Source: Flavobacterium sp. | GTDB lineage: Bacteria; Bacteroidota; Bacteroidia; Flavobacteriales; Flavobacteriaceae | NCBI GenBank assembly: GCA_018883065.1 | Contig: VEQT01000030.1 | Span: 1 to 32,912, forward strand | Length of the DNA: 32,912 bases | Direction of reading: 5' to 3' | Program-made: the position numbers and the translations under genes | Shown here: piece by piece, positions 14,507 through 22,348 of the stretch | Layout: each line of letters opens with the position of its first letter | Position numbering within the stretch: the stretch's first letter is position 1 | The notes under the pieces: model-generated | Database searches by the model: none | Told to the model about the DNA's origin: nothing | Seen by the model: only the letters and a program-made list of their open reading frames with translations

Positions 14507-14941
14507 ATGGCACAAAAAAACAGGGCTGATTTGCAATCATATTTCCTTACTGGAAATAAGCCAACACAGCAGAATTATGAAGATTTAATTCAGTCGTCTG
14601 TAAATATTACTGATGACAATTTTACGCCAGTTAATGAAACTCAAGTAGCAGCACAATTTCAGGCTGCAGTAATTGATTGTTCGCTTGGCAAAAGTTTTTT
14701 CATATCAGTTCGTGAAGACCAATTGGTTGTTGATGCTATTCAGATAATGGATGGAGAAACATACACAATCATATTTGATCAACCTACTGATTCAGAATAT
14801 ACAGTAATTTTACGCAGTAGTTCATTTATTCAATCAACTCCTTTTGTTATGCCTGCTGCATACGGTTCGGTTTCAATCGTAACTGCATACGCACATAATG
14901 GGATGTTGTACGCTTATCCGCAGGTTGATTATCTTCCATAA
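14507..14941 (+). CDS. Putative virion protein with fibre-type N-terminus
   Basis: The 144-residue protein starts KNRADLQSYFLTGNKPTQ, a pattern repeated at the N-termini of structural proteins of Bacteroidota phages (R-x-x-L-x-x-Y-F-x-T-G-x-x-P-T). The remainder looks beta-rich (YTIIFDQPTDSEYTVIL). It may be a minor tail or neck decoration protein. It starts one base after the previous gene's stop, and its TAA overlaps the next ATG. Confidence 0.5.
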   Translation: MAQKNRADLQSYFLTGNKPTQQNYEDLIQSSVNITDDNFTPVNETQVAAQFQAAVIDCSLGKSFFISVREDQLVVDAIQIMDGETYTIIFDQPTDSEYTVILRSSSFIQSTPFVMPAAYGSVSIVTAYAHNGMLYAYPQVDYLP

Positions 14942-15042
14942 TGGAACGCAAAGCAAATAATCGTAATGGCTGTGTTGTTATCGTAGGTGTTATGATTATT
15001 TCCTTTTTTCTTTGGGCTTTATTCATTTATTTGTTATTTTAG
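14941..15042 (+). CDS. Membrane microprotein (33 residues)
   Basis: A 33-codon frame starts at an ATG sharing a base with the preceding TAA. After a basic head (MERKANNRNG) nearly all residues are hydrophobic (VVIVGVMIISFF and LWALFIYLLF), one clear membrane segment with the basic end inside. Stop-start overlap favours translational coupling. It is too short for a family call and may be a lysis-related or membrane-regulatory peptide. Confidence 0.55.
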   Translation: MERKANNRNGCVVIVGVMIISFFLWALFIYLLF

Positions 15043-15152
15043 TTGCGTCAACCAAAAGCGTAACACATTATTCATTGGGCTGATTTTGCAAACGGAACGC
15101 GCTTTTCCGTGGTTGACACCAAGCAATTTCAGCCCATACTTTTTTAACAACT
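15043..15152 (+). promoter_or_regulatory. Structured leader with pseudoknot-capable stems
   Basis: Stem A pairs GTCAACCA (15047-15054) plus AAAGCG (15055-15060) with CGCTTT (15100-15105) and TGGTTGAC (15110-15117). Stem B pairs TGGGCTGA (15076-15083) with TCAGCCCA (15129-15136) and is followed three bases later by six T. The arms alternate A-B-A-B, a pseudoknot order. A third hairpin, ACGGAA/TTCCGT (15092-15110), excludes stem A and nests in stem B. Confidence 0.6.
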
Positions 15153-15509
15153 ATGAAAAAAGCAGCATTGTTTTCTATCGACAAACAAATCAAAGGATGG
15201 TCTGAACAAGGAAATGCAATTGTATTTCTAATGAAAGGAAGAATCAATGATTTTTACAAAGATTACGGCATTCAACTGAACAGCCTGATCACTGATTTGA
15301 ATAACTTGAAGTTGGAATATTTTGAGTTCGAAGGCGATCAGATTAAGAAGGATGAAGAAGGTAATCCGAACTGTAAAGAGGGCATGACTGTGCATTCTTT
15401 CAATATGAATTACCATACATTAATGTCTCAAAACATTGGCGAAAGATTCAAATCGGAAATTTACGCTGAGCCAGTCGTTGAAGAAAAAACAATAACAGAT
15501 GAAAACTAA
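15153..15509 (+). CDS. Hypothetical protein, probable structural or assembly role
   Basis: A 118-residue protein (MKKAALFSIDKQIKG onward) with alternating helices and a charged centre (FEFEGDQIKKDEEGN). No family is recognised. It lies behind the structured leader and overlaps the following glycosyltransferase by 11 bases. It is encoded between neck genes and the modification cluster, so it may be a virion component or a partner of the glycosyltransferases. Confidence 0.55.
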   Translation: MKKAALFSIDKQIKGWSEQGNAIVFLMKGRINDFYKDYGIQLNSLITDLNNLKLEYFEFEGDQIKKDEEGNPNCKEGMTVHSFNMNYHTLMSQNIGERFKSEIYAEPVVEEKTITDEN

Positions 15510-16248
15510 ATTTCTCATCATAGCCTCTGGCTGGAACTGTCAAGAATTTGTTTTTGATTGCATTAATTCCGTGAAAGAGCAGCAATACAGCGGTGAAGTT
15601 ACTGCAGTATTTATTTCAGACGGATCCTCTGATAATACAGCAAAGAAAATTCAATTGGCTATTTCTGGAATAAATAATTTTCATGCTATGATTGCAGATA
15701 AAAATTGTGGTGCTGCGTGTAGAAGGCATAAAGCAATAGAGCAATTCAAGCCAGATGGAGAGACAGTCGTTATGTTTTTAGGGCTTGACGATAGACTATT
15801 GCCTAATGCATTGAATCGCATAGACGCTGAATATGCACGTGGTAAATGGATGACCTATGGAAACTGGAAAGATCAGCATGGTGAAGGGCTTCCAAAAGAT
15901 TTCAAATTGACTTTTCCTGCGCAGGTTCATAAAGAAAGGTCGTACAGAAATGTATTGTATCGTTCAACTGCACCGAATACTTTCAAAGCTAAATTGTACT
16001 ACAAAATACCCATAAAGGATTTAATGATTAACGGCAAATGGATTGAAACCTGTACTGAAGGTGAAGTCATGTTTTCATGCTTGGAGATGTGCGGAAAAGA
16101 TCGAATCGGCATAATCAAAGATGAAATATATTTGTACAATCGCATGAGGGCTTCTGGTTCTCAGAAAAGATTTGGGAAAATAAAACAAGACGTTTTGAAA
16201 ATTATTACATCAAGACCTAAAAAAGCCTTATTTGAGGATATGCCATGA
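15499..16248 (+). CDS. Glycosyltransferase family 2-like
   Basis: The 249-residue protein shows the classic GT2 core: FLIIASGWNCQEFVFDCINSV at the start, the donor-binding FISDGSSDNT (residues 38-47), NCGAACRRHKAIEQ (69-82), and the metal-binding LGLDDRLLP (94-102, with D97-D98). The later part includes EGEVMFSCLEMCG, a typical acceptor-side acidic motif. It probably adds a sugar to a phage protein or host glycan. Start and stop overlap the genes on both sides, so it is part of a tightly coupled modification cluster. Confidence 0.88.
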   Translation: MKTKFLIIASGWNCQEFVFDCINSVKEQQYSGEVTAVFISDGSSDNTAKKIQLAISGINNFHAMIADKNCGAACRRHKAIEQFKPDGETVVMFLGLDDRLLPNALNRIDAEYARGKWMTYGNWKDQHGEGLPKDFKLTFPAQVHKERSYRNVLYRSTAPNTFKAKLYYKIPIKDLMINGKWIETCTEGEVMFSCLEMCGKDRIGIIKDEIYLYNRMRASGSQKRFGKIKQDVLKIITSRPKKALFEDMP

Positions 16249-17177
16249 AAGCAATTTTGAATATTTCGGTAACAGATTACGCTAATTTCGGCCATGATAA
16301 TGCAGAGTCATTACGCGCTGCAGGGTATTACGTAAATGATGTTGCATTAGTGGCGCATCAATTTGAATACCCTGAATGCTCAAAGGTAGTTACGCAAAAG
16401 GAACTTGATCAGTTAATAAAACATCATGATATTATTCAGGTATTTCACTCGCCATTGTCATTAACAGAGCGATTGAAAGCTACTGGAAAACCAGTTATTG
16501 TTTATCATACTGGAACAGGTTATCGACAGCAATCAGAATCTATTCATAAGGCTTATGACGGTTGGGTAAAAATGCATGTTTGTGCGCTTCCTGAACTTTA
16601 TGAAGCATTCAAATCAAGATCGTCAGAGCCATGTGTTTATATGGTTGGGGGTGTTAAAACTTATTCAGATCAAAAATGTTCAGAGCAAATTCATATAGGT
16701 CATTATCCTTCCAATCCAGAAGTAAAGGGAACTGAAAAAATTATTGAAGTTTTTCAAAATTTAATATCAGAAGGATTGCCATTATTATTTGATTTTGATA
16801 CAAAAAAAGTAGATTATCAGGAACAACTTGTTAGATTGCAATCATGTGATATTTATGTAGAAATGCTAGCGACAAAACAAGGATCAAAAGAATATGGATC
16901 ATTTGGAATAACTGCACTTGAAGCTGCTTCAATGGGAAAAATTGTTATCACTAATTGTACTCATCCAGAACCTTATCAAAAGCACTATGGAGCATTTCCA
17001 TTTATAATTGCTAATAATGAAAAGGATTTAGAATTAACTTTGGTTGAATTATCTGAAATGACTTGGTTTGAATTAACTGAATTGAAGAAATCGTATCGTG
17101 AATTATTTTTATCAATGCACGGATATGAACCAACTGGAAAATACATCGCTGAAAATGTACTCAAAGGACTACTCTAA
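16245..17177 (+). CDS. Glycosyltransferase, GT-B type (GT4-like)
   Basis: The 310-residue protein has two Rossmann-like halves. The C-terminal half holds IGHYPSNPEVKGTEKIIEVF and the GT4-like SFGITALEAASMGKIVITN (residues 219-237). The second glutamate of the E-x7-E motif is present (E226), while the first is displaced by two positions (E216 in KEYGS). The N-terminal half lacks about 50 residues compared with usual GT4 enzymes. The gene looks more AT-rich than its neighbours, a possible sign of transfer. It overlaps the GT2 gene by four bases and the methyltransferase by 23. Confidence 0.75.
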   Translation: MKAILNISVTDYANFGHDNAESLRAAGYYVNDVALVAHQFEYPECSKVVTQKELDQLIKHHDIIQVFHSPLSLTERLKATGKPVIVYHTGTGYRQQSESIHKAYDGWVKMHVCALPELYEAFKSRSSEPCVYMVGGVKTYSDQKCSEQIHIGHYPSNPEVKGTEKIIEVFQNLISEGLPLLFDFDTKKVDYQEQLVRLQSCDIYVEMLATKQGSKEYGSFGITALEAASMGKIVITNCTHPEPYQKHYGAFPFIIANNEKDLELTLVELSEMTWFELTELKKSYRELFLSMHGYEPTGKYIAENVLKGLL

Positions 17178-17721
17178 AAAATTGTTCGAATGGAATAATT
17201 CTGATCAATATAAAAGTGAAATTGACTTTTTGAATAGTTTATTGCAAATTCAACCAAGTAATAAGATTTTAGATTATGGTTGTGGAATTGGTACTGCAAT
17301 AAAAATGCTATCTGAAAAACACCCACAGGCTCAAATTTATGGTTTTGATGTAAATCGTTTTGATGGAAGAGTAGTCGATGATTTCTATATTCGGTCAGAG
17401 TTCTATTTTCAATTTGACCGAATCTATTTTATGCACTCATTAGCGCATATTCCTGATGTAGTTGGAATGCTTGGGAGGCTTTTTGACTTTCAGAAACCAC
17501 AGGCAAAAGTTGTGGTCATTACTCCAAATTACGATTGGCTATGGCTGAAAAACGGCATGAAGGAAGTGAAAACGGACAAGACTGTTATTCGTCATTTTAC
17601 CCTGAAATCGTTAAAAGATACATTTTTGGAGGCAGGTTATGAAATAGAAATGGCAGGAATGTATGGTCATTTAATGGGGCAGGAGGCAGAAAGGCTTTAT
17701 TTGGTAGCAAAAAAAAGATGA
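17155..17721 (+). CDS. Class I SAM-dependent methyltransferase
   Basis: The 188-residue protein has motif I LDYGCGIGTA (residues 39-48), motif II AQIYGFDVN, and a core IYFMHSLAHIPD followed by VVVITPNYDWLWL. This is the Methyltransf_11/23 type that acts on small molecules or sugars rather than DNA. Following two glycosyltransferases, it probably methylates the added glycan. I chose ATG 17155, since the longer frame from GTG 17098 would add 19 residues without homology-like features and overlap the previous gene further. Confidence 0.8.
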   Translation: MYSKDYSKKLFEWNNSDQYKSEIDFLNSLLQIQPSNKILDYGCGIGTAIKMLSEKHPQAQIYGFDVNRFDGRVVDDFYIRSEFYFQFDRIYFMHSLAHIPDVVGMLGRLFDFQKPQAKVVVITPNYDWLWLKNGMKEVKTDKTVIRHFTLKSLKDTFLEAGYEIEMAGMYGHLMGQEAERLYLVAKKR

Positions 17722-17726
17722 GATAA

Positions 17727-17755
17727 TTGCATTTGTATGAAATTATGTATATTTG
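17727..17755 (+). promoter_or_regulatory. Major tail protein promoter (TTG-N18-TATATTTG)
   Basis: TATATTTG (17748-17755) is an exact -7 match with TTG at 17727-17729, 18 bases upstream, the best-spaced Bacteroidota promoter in the window. The ATG at 17779 lies 23 bases downstream in an A-rich leader. Confidence 0.65.
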
Positions 17756-17778
17756 CTCAAACATAAAACTCACTAAAA

Positions 17779-18720
17779 ATGGTAAATGCTTGTGCCTGTA
17801 ATGCAGGACTATCAAACACGGGAACAGGATGTTCTCCATTTTGGCAGGTAGCTGTCAAACTAATCGTTGTACCTTACTACGATGCAAACGGAAATCAAAA
17901 CTCAATCGATCTTACTGATACATTGAATCAGGCGTATTTTACTGCCTTAATTAATGAATCAGATAATTCATTGCGTTGGCTTCCACTTCCTTCAATGCTT
18001 AATGTTGAAGATACTCGAGGAGAATCTTTGATGGAAACATTTGAGAATGGATCAATGATGTTTGTTCAGCAAGGGGCTCGCTCATTCAAATCGATCATCG
18101 CTGGTCGTGATGCAACTCCTCAACTTCTTGGAAATTTGAACTCATTCCGTTGCGTTCCTTTTGGTGTATACGGTATCGATAAACAAGGAAACTTGATTGG
18201 TTCTATCGGAACTCAAGACCCTTGCGACATTACAAATCTTTACCCGATCCGCGTTGATGAAAATTCTTGGGATCCAACTTGGACTAAGCCAACAGACAAG
18301 ACCGTTCAGAAGATCAACATGGGGTTCTATTTCCACATGGACGAGGATGATGCTTCACTTCGTATGATTACTGCTTCTGAGCATAACGCAAACCTACTTA
18401 CTGTAAAAGGGCTCGTTGATGTTTGTTCTGAATACAGCAACTTGGAATTGACTTCATTCACTGTTACGTTGAATACTTTCTTTGGTACAATACTCAACCC
18501 AGTTCGCGTTGAAGGTCTTGTTGCTGGAGATTTTGCATTGTACAACGTTACTGATTCTGCTGCAGTTACTATTTCAACCTGTACAGAAACATCAGACGGT
18601 GTTTACGATATTACATTCACAGCTCAAACAGGCTTGGATGTACTTCGCTTGACTCCAACATTAACTGGATATGATTTTGCAAAAGTAATTGCAAACACAA
18701 TTTCATTACCTGCTACGTAA
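17779..18720 (+). CDS. Putative major tail (tube) protein
   Basis: The 313-residue protein has a mixed beta-rich body and a C-terminal Ig-like domain (about residues 220-313: ELTSFTVTLNTFFGTILNPV...), typical of tail tube proteins with a decorating domain. Its own promoter and terminator indicate abundant separate expression, and it lies upstream of the tape measure gene. The N-terminus is cysteine-rich (ACACNAGLSNTGTGC). There is no sheath gene, so a flexible non-contractile tail is likely. Assignment relies on position and expression signals. Confidence 0.7.
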   Translation: MVNACACNAGLSNTGTGCSPFWQVAVKLIVVPYYDANGNQNSIDLTDTLNQAYFTALINESDNSLRWLPLPSMLNVEDTRGESLMETFENGSMMFVQQGARSFKSIIAGRDATPQLLGNLNSFRCVPFGVYGIDKQGNLIGSIGTQDPCDITNLYPIRVDENSWDPTWTKPTDKTVQKINMGFYFHMDEDDASLRMITASEHNANLLTVKGLVDVCSEYSNLELTSFTVTLNTFFGTILNPVRVEGLVAGDFALYNVTDSAAVTISTCTETSDGVYDITFTAQTGLDVLRLTPTLTGYDFAKVIANTISLPAT

Positions 18721-18772
18721 AAGCAGAAAGATTACTTTGATGGGTGGTTCCTCATAGTGGTTAGTTTGTAGG

Positions 18773-18802
18773 TGGGAGGCTTAAAAACCTCCCATTTTTT
18801 TT
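18773..18802 (+). terminator. Rho-independent terminator after major tail protein gene
   Basis: TGGGAGG (18773-18779) pairs with CCTCCCA (18788-18794) around an 8-nt loop, followed by eight T (18795-18802). Confidence 0.88.
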
Positions 18803-18810
18803 ATCATATT

Positions 18811-19284
18811 ATGGCTAAATTCTTCAAACCTATTCTTTCAATGGCTGAGCGAGCAGTTCGGATTAATGTCAACGAATTACTTTTTCAAATTTTGAGTGAT
18901 ACTACATTACAGGTTCAGATACTTGATTTGAATACTGAATCGCAGTTATATGAGCAGGGTATCAACTCAGAAGGTGATCAGATTGGTGAATACTCGATGA
19001 TGACAAAAGCGTATTGGAAACCGCTGGCAGCATCAGAAGGTCGAGATGGTAGAACAGATCACATTACGTTAAAAGATACAGGAGAATTTTACGCCTCATT
19101 CAGGTTCGTTAATGATTCTGATGGCTTTACAATAACAGCGAACACATTAAAGGAGGACGGCAATGATTTGGCCGTAATTTATGGCAGCACAATTCTTGGG
19201 TTATCTTCAGAAAGTATGGCGGAAATTCGCCCTGAGTTACGAGAACGCCTTGTTGAACTTTCACGCAAAGCGATTACGGGGTAA
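18811..19284 (+). CDS. Putative tail assembly protein (first of an overlapping pair)
   Basis: The 157-residue protein begins MAKFFKPILSMAERAV and contains LKDTGEFYASFRFVND and a closing RPELRERLVELSRKA, recalling small head-tail joining or tail-assembly proteins. I use the ATG at 18811, since the upstream in-frame GTG lies inside the terminator stem. It sits between tail tube and tape measure, where tail assembly chaperones are normally encoded. The next frame overlaps by up to 104 bases in the +1 frame. Confidence 0.6.
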   Translation: MAKFFKPILSMAERAVRINVNELLFQILSDTTLQVQILDLNTESQLYEQGINSEGDQIGEYSMMTKAYWKPLAASEGRDGRTDHITLKDTGEFYASFRFVNDSDGFTITANTLKEDGNDLAVIYGSTILGLSSESMAEIRPELRERLVELSRKAITG

Positions 19285-19747
19285 AACATTTGATTCAATT
19301 GATTCGCTACCAATATACAATTGGTGGCAGATACACAAATCACACGATTTCACGTGGCTTCTAGCGAATAAAATTAACAAGGTGGGGAAATATACCCAGA
19401 TGGCATTACAAATGAAATGGAGCGTTGTTTATGACGGTTACATCGAACGTTTCGGGCTATCAGAAGATTACACTAAGTTGATCGAGAAGAAAAAAGAGAT
19501 TGCTGCCCTGAAGGTCGAACGGATGGTAACTGGTCAAAAGTCGTTGAATACCTTCATTAAGATTGCTGAATTGGAATTGGAAGCCTTGCAAAAGGGTGAT
19601 CGAAAGGACGAAATTGATTTCTACGAGTCAAAAGCGCAGGTTGAAAAGCAACTGGGATTTGTTTTAGATCCTAAAAAAATAACAGTTGCGGAGTTTTATT
19701 CATATATCAAAGTGATTAAATCGGATAACAAACCTCAAAAAGGGTAA
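19181..19747 (+). CDS. Putative tail assembly chaperone-type protein (second of pair)
   Basis: The 188-residue frame begins MAAQFLGYLQKVW; from about residue 37 it reads FDSIDSLPIYNWWQIHKS, a pattern I associate with proteins encoded before tape measures in Bacteroidota phages. The body is helical and lysine-rich. The start is uncertain: ATG 19181 gives a 104-base overlap with the previous gene, while TTG codons near 19251 would shorten it. Fusion to the upstream protein by a +1 shift at GGG-TAA is possible but unproven. It ends in the promoter-like element of the next gene. Confidence 0.6.
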   Translation: MAAQFLGYLQKVWRKFALSYENALLNFHAKRLRGKTFDSIDSLPIYNWWQIHKSHDFTWLLANKINKVGKYTQMALQMKWSVVYDGYIERFGLSEDYTKLIEKKKEIAALKVERMVTGQKSLNTFIKIAELELEALQKGDRKDEIDFYESKAQVEKQLGFVLDPKKITVAEFYSYIKVIKSDNKPQKG

Positions 19748-19752
19748 ATTTG
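19745..19752 (+). promoter_or_regulatory. Promoter -7 element (TAAATTTG), leaderless arrangement
   Basis: TAAATTTG matches TAnnTTTG and is followed by TAAT and the tape measure ATG at 19757, the same 4-base spacing and nearly the same sequence as at 12136-12150. Confidence 0.5.
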
Positions 19753-19756
19753 TAAT

Positions 19757-22345
19757 ATGGCAGATTCAGATAAAATAAGGCACGAAGATTTGGTCGAATC
19801 AGGGTTGATGGATCCTACGATCAAGAACTTTGAAGAATTAATTCAGGTTGTAACTTTAGCCGATCAGCAAGTTGTAAAATTTGGCATTGACCTCAATAAA
19901 TCTTTGCAATCTATTCAGCCAAGTTCTGTACAAAATCTTCAACAAATTTTTACGTTATCTAATCAAATCAACGAGGCTGACAAATCTAAGATTGCAACTG
20001 CACAGATACTTTCAGAATTGCGCCTAAAGGAAATTGAGCAAAAGAATGCGCTGAAAGTAAAAATGATGGAAGAGGCTGCTGCTGAAAAGGAAAAAATCAA
20101 GCGAGCCAAAGAACAGCAATCAGCATACGGACAACTATCGGCAAAGTACAGAGAGGCAGCGCAGAAAGCCAAAGACCTTGCTGCAGCATACGGAACAGAA
20201 AGCAAGCAAGCGAAAGAGGCTATCAAATCAGCAAAAAGCCTTAATGATCAATTGAAAAAAATTGATGCCTCAATGGGTAATCACCAAAGGAATGTTGGTA
20301 ATTATTCAAAGGCGTGGGGCGGTTTGAATAACGTACTCGGTGCATTTGGAATAACACTTGGTGCAGGTGCAGTTATTGGAGCATTGAAAGAAAGTATTGG
20401 TGCATTTTTTGAGGCTGAGAAAAACGCTAATGCGTTAAAATTCGCAGTAATGCAGGTTGGCAAAGAAAGTGAAAAATCATTTCAAAGCCTTATCGACCAA
20501 AGTGCTGAATTGCAAAAAATATCTGTATATTCAGATGATGACATTCAAAGGGCTCAGACGCAATTGGTCAATTATGGGTTAACAGCTAGGGAAGTTGAAA
20601 AATTGATTCCGCAGGTTCTTGACCTTGCTTCTGCTACTGGTCAAGATTTAGCATCAGCAACTGATACTGTTATCAAAGGAATCAATGGACAAACAAAAGG
20701 TCTAAAGGTTCTCGGAATCGATTACAAAGATACTGGTGACAAGGCGAAAAATTTGGCTATCTTGACTGAGCAACTTGCTAAATTTCAAGGAAAATCAAAT
20801 GACGCATTAGACACTGGAGAGGGCAAGTGGTTAAATTTCAAAAACCAGATCGGTGACATTGCAGAAGGCGTGGGTGAATTTATGGTTACGCTAATTGAAT
20901 TGCCAGGAGCGTTGTTTCAAAATAGAGATGCGACAGATGCTTGGACTGGTTCAATGGCAGAACTTAATGCAGAAATTGCTAGAGTTAATAAATTGACTGC
21001 AGGATTAGCTACAGCAATGCTCAAAGAGGATTACGAAAGAGCCAAAAAAAGCGGTGCTGATGGAATTGCATTAGCCAGAATGAAAGAGCAAATCATTTTA
21101 GACGAAAAGAAAAAATTCGCTGAAGATGCAAAAGCATTAGACGATAAAAAATTAGAAGAAGACGTAAAAAGAATTGAAGATGATTTAGCTGCAAAACGTT
21201 TTGCATTTACTACCGAATTGGAATTGACACAACAGCAACAACTCGAATTGTTAAAAGCAGAAAGAGATGCTCGTAAACGATCAGCAGCATTAGATCCAGA
21301 TACAAAAGAAGGTGCTGCTGCTACTGGAGGAAAAACAAAAAGTCAACGTGCGTCAGAGGAATGGAAGAAAGAATACAAAATCAGTCAGGATAAAAAGAAA
21401 CAAAAAATACAAGACCATCTAGACGAAAAGAAACGGTATCATGATGAAGAAGAAATGCGATTGGCTGATATTGAGGCAAGGCGCAAAGAAAACGAGGAAA
21501 TAAAAAACGCTCAAGAGGAAATTGATTATTGGAGATGGCAACAAGCGAAAGAAACAGAAAAGAAAATTGCAGAAGAAAGGCGAAAAGCTAATGAAAAAGC
21601 AATCGAAGATGCAGAAAGGCTTGCGGAGGCTGTATCTGATGGGCTTGATCGTCGGTATGAATTACAACAAGAAGCACTACAAAGAGAATCAAATTTGATT
21701 TCTTCCGAAGTAGGTGTACAGGCGGAGTTATTTGCTAGGGGGTTGGAAAATAATCTTGCCACTCAAGAACGTTTGCTTGCAGAAAATACTTTGAAACAAC
21801 AACAACTTGCAGAGCAGAAAGCGAAAAAGGACGAAGCGATGCAATTGGCTTCTATGTTTTTAGAACTTGTAAAAGCAGATGGAGATGTTCCGAAAGCATT
21901 AGCGCAAACATTAGTTGCGAAGGGAATTGCAAACGCTATTGCAGGATCATTTGCTGAAGGCGTCGAGGATTTCAATGGCAAAGGAACTGGAACATCAGAT
22001 TCGAACATTATTAGGTTCTCCAATGGTGAATCTGTAGTTACTGCAAATGCTACTGCTAACAATCCTGGACTTGTTACCGCAATGAATGATGGAATGGTCG
22101 ATGATTATTTCCGTGAGATTTACTTACCTCAATTTGGGGCATCGTTAAAGAATAACGGTGAATCAACACAGAGAGGCAGTAATTGGGAAACGGCTGCAAT
22201 GATTAATGAATTGCGTGAACTAAAAAAGATCGTTGCTAACAAAAAAGAAACTACTGTTGAACTTTCAAAAACTGGCGATGTTATTATGACTACAGTTGAG
22301 CAAGGAATCAGGAAGGTAGTTAATCGTAAACCTCGCAAATTCTAA
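19757..22345 (+). CDS. Tape measure protein
   Basis: At 862 residues this is the longest protein. Long charged coiled-coil helices (residues 60-175 and 430-680) flank a glycine-rich hydrophobic segment GAFGITLGAGAVIGALKES (about 195-213), the standard tape measure layout; the C-terminal part has few charged repeats. Tape measures fix tail length during assembly and are ejected at infection; by the usual 0.15 nm per residue it would suggest a tail near 130 nm (inference). The C-terminal residues 720-780 contain AIAGSFAEGVEDFNGKG, also typical. Confidence 0.93.
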   Translation: MADSDKIRHEDLVESGLMDPTIKNFEELIQVVTLADQQVVKFGIDLNKSLQSIQPSSVQNLQQIFTLSNQINEADKSKIATAQILSELRLKEIEQKNALKVKMMEEAAAEKEKIKRAKEQQSAYGQLSAKYREAAQKAKDLAAAYGTESKQAKEAIKSAKSLNDQLKKIDASMGNHQRNVGNYSKAWGGLNNVLGAFGITLGAGAVIGALKESIGAFFEAEKNANALKFAVMQVGKESEKSFQSLIDQSAELQKISVYSDDDIQRAQTQLVNYGLTAREVEKLIPQVLDLASATGQDLASATDTVIKGINGQTKGLKVLGIDYKDTGDKAKNLAILTEQLAKFQGKSNDALDTGEGKWLNFKNQIGDIAEGVGEFMVTLIELPGALFQNRDATDAWTGSMAELNAEIARVNKLTAGLATAMLKEDYERAKKSGADGIALARMKEQIILDEKKKFAEDAKALDDKKLEEDVKRIEDDLAAKRFAFTTELELTQQQQLELLKAERDARKRSAALDPDTKEGAAATGGKTKSQRASEEWKKEYKISQDKKKQKIQDHLDEKKRYHDEEEMRLADIEARRKENEEIKNAQEEIDYWRWQQAKETEKKIAEERRKANEKAIEDAERLAEAVSDGLDRRYELQQEALQRESNLISSEVGVQAELFARGLENNLATQERLLAENTLKQQQLAEQKAKKDEAMQLASMFLELVKADGDVPKALAQTLVAKGIANAIAGSFAEGVEDFNGKGTGTSDSNIIRFSNGESVVTANATANNPGLVTAMNDGMVDDYFREIYLPQFGASLKNNGESTQRGSNWETAAMINELRELKKIVANKKETTVELSKTGDVIMTTVEQGIRKVVNRKPRKF

Positions 22346-22348
22346 ATT

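Noticed and set aside
15043..15152. Programmed frameshift signal from the pseudoknot
   Set aside because: The structure lies between genes rather than inside an overlapping reading frame, and no slippery heptamer precedes it.
17098..17154. GTG start adding 19 residues to the methyltransferase
   Set aside because: The extension lies wholly inside the previous gene and adds nothing resembling the family; ATG 17155 is preferred.
18772..18810. GTG start extending the tail assembly protein
   Set aside because: The extension is encoded by the terminator stem and T-run of the major tail gene.
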